Shown here in pieces: positions 53,793 to 61,263 of a DNA stretch of 64,000 bases. Where the stretch lies: NCBI RefSeq assembly GCF_014203605.1, contig NZ_JACHJJ010000021.1:1-64000 (forward strand). Direction: 5' to 3'. The position numbers and the translations under genes were made by a program. The stretch comes from Thiemannella venezuelensis (GTDB lineage: Bacteria; Actinomycetota; Actinomycetes; Streptosporangiales; Streptosporangiaceae). Position 1 is the first letter of the stretch, and each line of letters begins with the position of its first letter. The notes under the pieces were generated by a model. The model did no database searches, was not told the origin of the DNA, and worked only from the letters and a program-made list of their open reading frames with translations.

Positions 53793-54965
53793 ATGACCGC
53801 GAACCCGCCCGACGTCTTCACCCCCGCGAAGCTCGGGCCGATCACCCTGCGCAACCGCCTGATCAAGGCCGCGACCTTCGAGGGCAGGACCCCCGAGGCC
53901 CTCGTCTCGGACGACCTGGTCGAGTTCCACCGGCGGACGGCCGCCGGGGGGGTGGCGATGACCACGGTGGCCTACTGCGCGGTCGCCCCGGAGGGCCGTA
54001 CCACGCGGCGGCAGATCTGGATGCGGCCCGAGGCCGTCCCCGGGCTGCGCCGCCTGGCGGAGGCTGTGCACGCGGAGGGGGCGGCGGTCTCCGCGCAGAT
54101 CGGCCACGCCGGGCCGGTGGCCAACCCCGCCTCCAACCGGCTCCCCGCGCTGGGGCCGTCCCGGCGCTTCAACCCGCTCGGCATGACCATGACCCGCGCG
54201 GCGACCGTCGCCGACCTCGACCGGATCGTCCGCGCCCACGCCGACGCGGCGCTGCTGGCCGCGGAGGCGGGGTTCGACGCCGTGGAGATCCATCTCGGCC
54301 ACAACTACCTGATCAGCTCCTTCCTCAGCCCCCGCCTCAACAGGCGCGACGACTCCTACGGCGGGAGCCTGGCGAACCGCGCCCGGCTGGCGCGGGAGGC
54401 GGCGCGCGCCGTGCGGGACGCCGTCGGCGGCCGGATCGCGATCCTCGCCAAGCTCAACATGGACGACGGCGTCCGCGGCGGCCTCGTGCCGGAGGAGAGC
54501 CTGCAGGTCGCGGCCTGGCTGGAGGAGGACGGCAGCCTCGATGCCGTCGAGCTGACCGCCGGCAGCTCGCTGCTCAACCCGATGTACCTGTTCCGGGGCG
54601 GGGCGCCGGTGAAGGAGTTCGCCGCGGTCTTCCCGCAGCCGCAACGGCTGGGCGTGCGCCTGGTGGGAGGCCGGCTCATACGCGCCTACCCCTACCGGGA
54701 CGCCTACCTCCTCGACGACGCCCGGGCCTTCCGCGCCGCCCTGCGGACGCCGCTGGTCCTGCTCGGCGGGATCACCGGCGCCGAGAGCATGGACCTGGCC
54801 ATGCGTGAGGGGTTCGAGTTCGCGGCCATGGGCCGGGCCCTGCTCATGGAGCCCGGCCTGCCCGAGCGGATCCGAAGGGACAGGGCCGCGGTCTCGGCCT
54901 GCGTGCACTGCAACCGGTGCATGCCGACCACCTACCGCAGAACCCACTGCGTCCTGGTCGAATAA
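53793..54965 (+). CDS. Old yellow enzyme-family NADH:flavin oxidoreductase
   Basis: The 390-residue TIM-barrel protein begins FTPAKLGPITLRNRLIKAAT and contains AQIGHAGPVANP, GFDAVEIHLGHNYLISSFLSPRLNRRDDSYGGS (FMN and substrate residues, His-Asn-type pair as H/N in LGHN) and GGITGAESMDLAM. It ends with CVHCNRCM, a partial cysteine cluster, but the second domain of 2,4-dienoyl-CoA reductases is absent. It probably reduces activated alkenes with FMN. Confidence 0.92.
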   Translation: MTANPPDVFTPAKLGPITLRNRLIKAATFEGRTPEALVSDDLVEFHRRTAAGGVAMTTVAYCAVAPEGRTTRRQIWMRPEAVPGLRRLAEAVHAEGAAVSAQIGHAGPVANPASNRLPALGPSRRFNPLGMTMTRAATVADLDRIVRAHADAALLAAEAGFDAVEIHLGHNYLISSFLSPRLNRRDDSYGGSLANRARLAREAARAVRDAVGGRIAILAKLNMDDGVRGGLVPEESLQVAAWLEEDGSLDAVELTAGSSLLNPMYLFRGGAPVKEFAAVFPQPQRLGVRLVGGRLIRAYPYRDAYLLDDARAFRAALRTPLVLLGGITGAESMDLAMREGFEFAAMGRALLMEPGLPERIRRDRAAVSACVHCNRCMPTTYRRTHCVLVE

Positions 54966-55003
54966 CATCTACCGGACACCACGCGACGGGGACGGGTTTT
55001 GCG

Positions 55004-55453
55004 ATGTTCGACGACAAGACGCAGGAGACCCTGCGCCGCCTGCTGGACCTCGCCGGACACGCCTCGACCCCCCAGCCGGAGCGTGCGCTGGCCCTGGCCC
55101 GGGTCCGAGCGCTGATCATGGTCCCGGAGGGCGACGCCCGCCGGGCCCCGGTGACGCCGGCGATGGAGACCGGAATCCTCCAGAAGATCAAGCCGCTGAC
55201 CCGCCGGGTCGACGAGGAGCTGGTCGAGGAGGTCCACGGCGACCTCTACGCCTTCAGCACCCGCTACCGCGTGATCGGCGAGGTCGCCGACGAGATGGCC
55301 CGCGTGCTCGAACACTGGAGCGCGGCCTCTCCTGCCAGGCGCCCCCGCCACGAGGAGGCCGTCCGCACCGCGGCGGCCAAGCTCGCCTACCTCCTGCAGC
55401 GCCGCGACCTGTTCCGCTCCTCCCGGTGGAACAGCAGGCCGCGGCCCCGCTGA
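55004..55453 (+). CDS. Hypothetical helical protein (149 aa)
   Basis: The protein opens MFDDKTQETLRRLLDLAGHA and is mostly alpha-helical and charged, without membrane segments. The C-terminus is very basic (RRDLFRSSRWNSRPRPR). An in-frame upstream GTG (54917) would overlap the oxidoreductase gene; ATG 55004 is preferred. No family was recognised. The 38-nt gap to the oxidoreductase gene makes co-transcription likely. Confidence 0.65.
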   Translation: MFDDKTQETLRRLLDLAGHASTPQPERALALARVRALIMVPEGDARRAPVTPAMETGILQKIKPLTRRVDEELVEEVHGDLYAFSTRYRVIGEVADEMARVLEHWSAASPARRPRHEEAVRTAAAKLAYLLQRRDLFRSSRWNSRPRPR

Positions 55454-55477
55454 CGCCGGGTCTCCCCGGCCCGGGCG

Positions 55478-56344
55478 TCAGGCGGCCCGCTCGCCCGCGA
55501 CGGCGTGCTCGACGTGCTCGGCCACCAGCCGGGCGGTGAGCGCGGGATGCGTCGCCGGCATCCAGTGCCGGGCCCGGACCCGGCGGACCCGGGCGTGCGG
55601 CGCCCACCGCAGGGCGGCCTCGGCGGCCTCCGGCGTCACATAGGCGTCCCGGAGCGGGACCACGATCTGCACCGGCACCCCGGTGCGCCGTTCCCGCGGG
55701 CGGCGCAGGCGCGGGCGGATGTTGGCCCGGTAGAGCCCCAGGCCCGCGACCGCGTCGGCCCGGGAGGAGGGGCGGTGCCGCTCGGACAGGGAGAGCAGCA
55801 GCCCGCCGAGCCCGGAGTGCCAGGTCAGCTCCGGCAGGAGAGGCAGCCGGAAGAGCCCGATGTACCACGAAGACAGCAGTTGCCGTACGGCCCGCAGCGG
55901 GCCCGCCTGGCGCATCCAGTGGCCCACGTGGTCCAGGCAGGGCCCGGAGACCGAGGTGTAGGAGGCGAACCGCGCGGGCGTCGTGCACACGGCCTCCCAG
56001 CCCTGGATCGACCCCCAGTCATGCCCCACCAGGTGCACCGGTTCGCCGGGGCTCACCGCGTCGGCCACCGCGCGCAGGTCGGCCACCAGGCGGGCGAGGC
56101 CGTACGGCTCCCGCCCGGGCGGCCGTCCGGAGGCCCCCGCGCCCCGGACGTCGTAGGCCACCACGTGGAACCGCCCGGCCAGCCGCTCCGCCACCCCGTC
56201 CCAGATCCGGTGGTCGTCCGGATATCCGTGCACCAGGACCACGGTCGGCCGCGCCGGGTCGCCCCGCTCGTAGACGGCCAGCCCGACGCCGTCGCCCTCG
56301 ATCATCCGCGCGGTCGCGGTTCCCTGGGGAATTTTATTGGACAT
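55478..56344 (-). CDS. Alpha/beta hydrolase, epoxide-hydrolase-like with Asp nucleophile
   Basis: The 288-residue protein has the oxyanion motif VLVHGYPDDHRIW, nucleophile elbow VGHDWGSIQGW (Asp, as in epoxide hydrolases and haloalkane dehalogenases), an acid near VVPLRDAYVTPE and His in ARHWMPATHP. This subtype is often fused to a short-chain dehydrogenase in actinomycetes; here it stands alone. ATG 56344 lies inside an imperfect palindrome, so a later start such as ATG 56305 is possible. Confidence 0.88.
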   Translation of the reverse strand: MSNKIPQGTATARMIEGDGVGLAVYERGDPARPTVVLVHGYPDDHRIWDGVAERLAGRFHVVAYDVRGAGASGRPPGREPYGLARLVADLRAVADAVSPGEPVHLVGHDWGSIQGWEAVCTTPARFASYTSVSGPCLDHVGHWMRQAGPLRAVRQLLSSWYIGLFRLPLLPELTWHSGLGGLLLSLSERHRPSSRADAVAGLGLYRANIRPRLRRPRERRTGVPVQIVVPLRDAYVTPEAAEAALRWAPHARVRRVRARHWMPATHPALTARLVAEHVEHAVAGERAA

Positions 56345-56355
56345 TCTGTCAATAA
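56334..56355. promoter_or_regulatory. Operator-like palindrome over the hydrolase start
   Basis: TTATTGGACA-TTC-TGTCAATAA is an inverted repeat with one extra G in the left arm. It covers the ATG of the minus-strand hydrolase and lies about 106 nt before the divergent P450. TTATTGACA/TGTCAATAA arms are typical of TetR-type sites. Confidence 0.45.
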
Positions 56356-56460
56356 TCGGGTCCGGTGGGACCCCGGTCAAGGGGTGCGCCCCGTTGTGTG
56401 GGCCCGGTGCTCCCGGGTACGGATCCCGCACCGATCACTTAATGCGATATAGGGGAAGAT

Positions 56461-57864
56461 ATGGGACGCATCGCTCGGGTCTCGGCGATGGACGGCCTGC
56501 GGCTGGGGGCGACGGTCCTGGCCCCCGTGGTGGCCCAGGGCGTCATCGTGCGGCGGCCCCGCATGACCGCCCTGGCGCAGGCCCTGGACACCGACCGCCG
56601 GGCCGTACGGCTGCTGCACCGAATGCGCGCCAAGTACGGCGGCGGGCCGCTGCTGGTGCCGATCCCGCTCCGGCCGATGCTCCTCGTCCTGGACCCCGAG
56701 GACGTACAGCGGATCCTGGCCGGCACCCCCGAGCCGTTCGCCGCCGACAACCGGGAGAAGCGGAGCGCGCTCGGACACTTCGAGCCGGACGCGGTGCTGG
56801 TCTCCCACGGGCGGCTGCGCGAGGACCGGCGGCGCTTCAACGAGGCCGTGCTGGAGACCGGGCAGGACGCGCACCGGTTCTCGGGAGCCTTCCAGGCCGT
56901 GATCCGGCAGGAGCTCGGCCCGCCGGCGCGGGCGCCGGAGCTGACCTGGGAGCGGTTCGCCCCCGCCTGGTGGCGCGCCGTCCGGCGGATCGTCCTGGGC
57001 GACGGCGCCCGCGACGACACCGTGCTCACCGACCTGCTCAACCGGTTGCGGGCCGACGCCAACTGGGCCTACGCCCGCCCGAGGCGGCGCGGGACGTACC
57101 GGCGGTTCACCTCCCGACTCCGCGCCCATCTCGACCGGGCCGAACCGGGCAGCCTGGCCGCCCTCGCGGCCCGCACCCCGGCCTCGGACCGGACCCGCCC
57201 GGAGGGCCAGGTGCCGCACTGGCTGTTCGCCTTCGACGCCGCCGGGATCGCTGTCTTCCGCGCCCTGGCCCTGCTGGCGACCCACCCCGAGCACGAGGAG
57301 CGCGCCCGCGCCGAATCGGCCGGAGCCCCCGGCGGGGGACGGGACGGTGCCGGAGGCGGAACGGGCACCGCGGCCGCGCGGCCGTTCCTGGCCGCCTGCG
57401 TCCAGGAGTCGCTCCGGCTCTGGCCGACCACCCTGGCGATCCTGCGCGACAGCACGACCGCCACCCACTGGGGCGGCGGGACGGTGCCGGGGCAGACCCC
57501 CTTCCTGGTCTTCAGCGCGTTCGTCAACCGGGACGAGGAGACCGGCCCGTCGGCCAACCGGTTCACCCCGCGCATCTGGCTGGACGGCGCCGCGGACGAC
57601 CGCTGGTCGATCGTCCCCTTCAGCCGCGGCCCTGCGCAGTGCGCGGGACGGAACCTGGTCCTGGACGTCACCACCGGAGCCCTCGCCGCGCTGCTCGCGC
57701 AGGGCCGCTTCCGGGTGGAGCCGCCCACGGCGCTCGCGCCCGGCCGGGACCTGCCCTACTCACTGGACCACTTCACGCTGCGGTTCGCCGTCCGGCAGCT
57801 CGAAGCGGTCGAGGGGCTCGGTGGCCGGTCCCTGCAGGACCGAGCCGTCCACGCCGAACCGTGA
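56461..57864 (+). CDS. Cytochrome P450 (second)
   Basis: The 467-residue P450 has ExxR as ESLRLWP, a PERF-like NRFTPRIW and the heme loop FSRGPAQCAGRNL with the cysteine ligand. The I-helix region is FAFDAAGIAVFRAL, without the usual Thr pair. The N-terminus has one moderately hydrophobic stretch but no clear membrane anchor. Its 3' end overlaps the convergent FAD-Rieske gene by 105 bp. Divergent from the hydrolase; a shared pathway is possible but unproven. Confidence 0.9.
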   Translation: MGRIARVSAMDGLRLGATVLAPVVAQGVIVRRPRMTALAQALDTDRRAVRLLHRMRAKYGGGPLLVPIPLRPMLLVLDPEDVQRILAGTPEPFAADNREKRSALGHFEPDAVLVSHGRLREDRRRFNEAVLETGQDAHRFSGAFQAVIRQELGPPARAPELTWERFAPAWWRAVRRIVLGDGARDDTVLTDLLNRLRADANWAYARPRRRGTYRRFTSRLRAHLDRAEPGSLAALAARTPASDRTRPEGQVPHWLFAFDAAGIAVFRALALLATHPEHEERARAESAGAPGGGRDGAGGGTGTAAARPFLAACVQESLRLWPTTLAILRDSTTATHWGGGTVPGQTPFLVFSAFVNRDEETGPSANRFTPRIWLDGAADDRWSIVPFSRGPAQCAGRNLVLDVTTGALAALLAQGRFRVEPPTALAPGRDLPYSLDHFTLRFAVRQLEAVEGLGGRSLQDRAVHAEP

Positions 57865-59298
57865 GCCGTGGCAGGGGCACTCCCAGGTGCGCTCGGCGTC
57901 GTTGAAGCCCACCACGCACCCCAGGTGGGTGCAGACCGCCGAGACGGCGTGCACCCGGCCGTCCTCGTCGCGGTAGACCGCGCAGCGCTTCCCGCCGACC
58001 TTGAGGACCGCGCCCTGGCCGCGGCCGAGCCGCTCCACCTCGTCGGCCGGTCCCGCGCCCAGCCGGTCGGCGACGAAGTGGGCCGCGACGGCGGCCTGCA
58101 TCTTCAGGGCCGGCCCCGCCTCCCGGAGCGGGTGCATCCGCCGCGGATCGTACAGCCGGGCCCAGGGCCGCTCCCGCCCCGCGATCAGTTCGGCGATCAG
58201 CAGGCCCGCCATGACGCCGTTGCTCATGCCCCAGCCGCCGAAGCCGGTGGCGACGTAGGCGTGCCGGGCCCCGGGGTGCAGCGGGCCGATGAAGGGCAGG
58301 CCGTCGGTGGTGTCGTTGTCCTGCGCCGCCCAGCGGTAGGCGACGCCGGTCGCGCCGAACCGCTCGGCGGTCCACGCGGCCAGCCGGTCGAAGCGCTCGC
58401 ACACCCCGCCGGAGCCGGGCTTGAACTGCTCGCCGGTGACGATCAGCAGCCGCCGGCCCTCGCCGTACGGCGCCGTGCGGACCGAGCGGGTGTTCTGCTC
58501 GGTGGTGATGAACATGCCGCCGGGGTCGCGCCCTGCGGGGATGTCCGCGGCGACCACCAGCTCGCGCCGGGGCTCCATCCGGGTGAACAACAGGGCCCGG
58601 TCGAAGACCGGATAGTGGGTCGCGACGACGACGTCCCGGGCCGTGACCGCCGGCCCGCCGGAGGTCCGCAGCCGGCACGGCTCGCCCTCGTCGAGTGCCA
58701 CGACGCGGCTGTCCTCGAAGACGAGCGCGCCGCGGGAGGTCATCGCCTCGGCGAGGCCGAGGAGGTACTTGCGCGGGTGGAACTGGGCCTGGTCGTCCAC
58801 CCTGACCGCCCCGGCGACCGGGAAGGGCAGCGGCGAGCCGGTCGTGAACGAGGCCGGCAGCCCCGCCTCCGCCGCGGCCTGCGCCTCGGCGCGGAGCTCC
58901 TCCACCGACTCGGCCGACTCGGCGTAGGTGAACGCGGGGACCCGCTCCAGCTCGCAGTCGATCCCGAGCTCGGCGGCGGTCAGCGCCACGTGCTCGACCG
59001 CCTCCCGCTGGGAGCGGGCGTAGAGCCGGGCCGCCTCGGTCCCGGCTGATTTGGCGAGCTTCGCGTAGATCATGGTGTGCTGGGCCGAGAGCTTGGCCGT
59101 GGTGTGCCCGGTGACCCCCGCCGCCACCCGTCCGGCCTCCAGCACCGCCACCGACCGTCCCGCCCTGGTGAGCTCCCACGCCGCGCTCAGCCCGGCGATC
59201 CCGGCGCCGACCACGGCCACGTCGACTTCGATGTCCCCGGTGAGCTGCGGGTACGGCCGGCCCGCCGCGGAGTCGATCCAGAAAGAGTGCGTCGTCAT
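57760..59298 (-). CDS. FAD-dependent oxidoreductase with C-terminal Rieske domain
   Basis: The 512-residue protein has an N-terminal FAD-binding DAO-type domain (VDVAVVGAGIAGLSAAWELTRAGRSVAVLEAGRV; FGGWGMSNGVMAGLLIAELI) and a Rieske [2Fe-2S] domain near 440-490 with CTHLGCVV and CPCHGSRF. This two-domain arrangement is common in actinomycetes, and the substrate is unknown. It converges on the P450 gene, overlapping by 105 bp. Confidence 0.93.
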   Translation of the reverse strand: MTTHSFWIDSAAGRPYPQLTGDIEVDVAVVGAGIAGLSAAWELTRAGRSVAVLEAGRVAAGVTGHTTAKLSAQHTMIYAKLAKSAGTEAARLYARSQREAVEHVALTAAELGIDCELERVPAFTYAESAESVEELRAEAQAAAEAGLPASFTTGSPLPFPVAGAVRVDDQAQFHPRKYLLGLAEAMTSRGALVFEDSRVVALDEGEPCRLRTSGGPAVTARDVVVATHYPVFDRALLFTRMEPRRELVVAADIPAGRDPGGMFITTEQNTRSVRTAPYGEGRRLLIVTGEQFKPGSGGVCERFDRLAAWTAERFGATGVAYRWAAQDNDTTDGLPFIGPLHPGARHAYVATGFGGWGMSNGVMAGLLIAELIAGRERPWARLYDPRRMHPLREAGPALKMQAAVAAHFVADRLGAGPADEVERLGRGQGAVLKVGGKRCAVYRDEDGRVHAVSAVCTHLGCVVGFNDAERTWECPCHGSRFGVDGSVLQGPATEPLDRFELPDGEPQREVVQ

Positions 59299-59480
59299 GG
59301 ACTGCCCCTGCCCGGACGGCGCGGCATCTCACCCGGCGGCCCCCGCCGGGGCGGCCGGGAGACCGGCGGGCGGACGCCGGCCCGGCCGGTGCCGGGGCGG
59401 GCCGGCGGATAACCGGTTGTCCGGCGGGCGGGCCGCCTGTTCTACTCGTGATCAGCAGAACCGCCGGCAGAGGAGGCGAA

Positions 59481-59591
59481 ATGAGGCACGCGTTCATGTC
59501 CACCCGCACCATCCCCGTCACGCACGCAAAGGACATGACGCTTGTCGACCTCATCGACCTCATCGACCTCGGGGAGGGCGGCCTCCGGTAG
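59481..59591 (+). CDS. 36-residue peptide upstream of an ABC exporter, RiPP precursor or leader peptide candidate
   Basis: ATG 59481 follows AGAGGAGGCGAA, one of the strongest ribosome sites in the window. The peptide starts MRHAFMSTRTIPVTHAKDM and ends TLVDLIDLIDLGEGGLR, where the DLIDLIDL run comes from tandem copies of a 9-bp unit. The exporter's TTG start (59542) lies inside this ORF in another frame. Small peptides before two half-ABC exporters occur in ram/lanthipeptide-like clusters, but no modification enzyme is present and there is no Cys. An attenuator-type leader is the alternative. Confidence 0.5.
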   Translation: MRHAFMSTRTIPVTHAKDMTLVDLIDLIDLGEGGLR

Positions 59592-61263
59592 GCGCGTTCT
59601 CCTCTCCTTCCTGCCGGGGCCCGGCCCCGCCGCGCTCCTGGCCCTGGCCGTCGCGGCCGCGACGGCCCTGCCGCTCGCGGCTCCGCCGTTCACCCGCCGG
59701 TTCGTCGACGACGCGGCGGCCGGGGCGAGCCTCGACCGGCTCACCCCCGTCGCGCTGGGCTACCTCGGCCTGGCCGTCGCCGGGCAGGCCGCCCGGATGC
59801 TCACCGCCTGGCTGGCCGGCAGGGCGGCCTGGGACGGGAGCAACCGGCTGCGCGAACGGCTGGCCGGGCACACGCTCGGCCTGGACATGGCCTTCCACGG
59901 CGGGCACACGCCCGGAGAGATGATCGAGCGGGTGGACGGCGACGTGGCCGCCCTCACCGACTTCGCCGTGGCCTTCCTGCTGGACGTGGTGGGCGGCGCG
60001 CTGCTGCTGTGCGGGGCGGTCGCGGTGGTGTTCACCGTCGACCCGGGCATCGGCGGGGTGCTGCTGGCCTACTGCGCGGTGGTCGGCCTCGGCATGATCT
60101 GCGCGCAGCGTCTCGCCGTACCCTCGGCCACACGGGCGCGGGCGGCCTCCGCCGCGCTGTTCGGCTACCTGGAGGAGCGGCTGGCCGGGGCGGAGGACCT
60201 GCGCGCCAACGGCGCGGGCGAGCACGCCGTCCGCCGCTTCTACCAGGCCTCCGCCGCGCTGTGGCGGGCCGAAAGGCGCGGGGACGCGGTGGGCAGCGGC
60301 ATCCTGGCCGCCACGGGAGCGGCGTTCGCGGCGGGCACGGTGCTCATCCCGGCCCTGTCCGGCGCGCTCGGCGCGGGCACCGCGGTCCTGCTGCTGCAGT
60401 ACATGCTCATGGTCCGCACGCCGTTCGAGCGGCTGATCGACCAGCTCCGCCGCTACCAGGCGGCCCTCGCCGGCCTGGAGCGCATCGGTGACCTGCTGGG
60501 CGAGCGGTCCGCGCTGCCGGTGCCCGCCGCGGCCCGGAGCCTGCCCGCGACCGGACCGCTCGCCCTGGAGCTGGACGCCGTCGGCTTCGCCTACGGCGGT
60601 GAGCACGGCGGCGAACCGGTGCTCAGGGACATCACGCTCAGCCTGGCGCCGGGCGAGACGCTCGGCCTGGTGGGCCCGAGCGGGAGCGGGAAGACCACCA
60701 TCGCCCGCCTGGTGGCGCGCCTGTACGATCCGGCGTCCGGCGCCGTCCGGGTCGGCGGACTGGACCTGCGCGAGGCGGATCCCGCGTCGCTCCGCAGCAG
60801 GATCGGCGTGGTCAACCAGGACGTGCGGCTGTTCGACGCCGACGTCCGGGACAACCTCACCCTGTTCCGGCCGTATCCCGGCGACGACCGCCTGAGGGAG
60901 GTCCTGGCCGAGGTCGGGCTCGCCGGCTGGGACCTCGACGCCCGGCTCGGCACCGTCTCGGCGGGGGAGGCGCAGTTGCTGGCCTTCGCCCGGGTCCTCC
61001 TGGCCGACCCCGGGCTCGTGGTGCTCGACGAGGCCGCCGGCCGGCTCGACCCGGCCACCGAACGCCGCGTCGACCGCAGCGTCGCCCGGCTGCTGTCCGG
61101 CAGGACCGGCGTGCTCATCGCCCACCGGCTCGCCTCGCTGTCCCGCGTGGACCGGATCGCCGTCGTCTCCGGCGGCGAGATCGTCGAGTACGGCAGGCGG
61201 CGGGACCTCCTCGCCGACCCGGCCGGCCGGTTCGCGCGGATGCTCGCGGAGGCGCGCCGGTGA
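59542..61263 (+). CDS. Heterodimeric ABC exporter, subunit 1 (TMD-NBD)
   Basis: The 573-residue half-exporter has about six membrane helices (residues ~20-300) and an ATPase with Walker A GPSGSGKTT, Walker B LVVLDEA (catalytic Glu present) and H-loop IAHR. Its signature is degenerate (VSAGEAQ instead of LSGGQ). TTG 59542 after AAAGGA is the only plausible start, overlapping the peptide ORF. It is coupled to subunit 2 by GTGA. The substrate is unknown; a peptide is suggested by context. Confidence 0.88.
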   Translation: MSTSSTSSTSGRAASGRRVLLSFLPGPGPAALLALAVAAATALPLAAPPFTRRFVDDAAAGASLDRLTPVALGYLGLAVAGQAARMLTAWLAGRAAWDGSNRLRERLAGHTLGLDMAFHGGHTPGEMIERVDGDVAALTDFAVAFLLDVVGGALLLCGAVAVVFTVDPGIGGVLLAYCAVVGLGMICAQRLAVPSATRARAASAALFGYLEERLAGAEDLRANGAGEHAVRRFYQASAALWRAERRGDAVGSGILAATGAAFAAGTVLIPALSGALGAGTAVLLLQYMLMVRTPFERLIDQLRRYQAALAGLERIGDLLGERSALPVPAAARSLPATGPLALELDAVGFAYGGEHGGEPVLRDITLSLAPGETLGLVGPSGSGKTTIARLVARLYDPASGAVRVGGLDLREADPASLRSRIGVVNQDVRLFDADVRDNLTLFRPYPGDDRLREVLAEVGLAGWDLDARLGTVSAGEAQLLAFARVLLADPGLVVLDEAAGRLDPATERRVDRSVARLLSGRTGVLIAHRLASLSRVDRIAVVSGGEIVEYGRRRDLLADPAGRFARMLAEARR

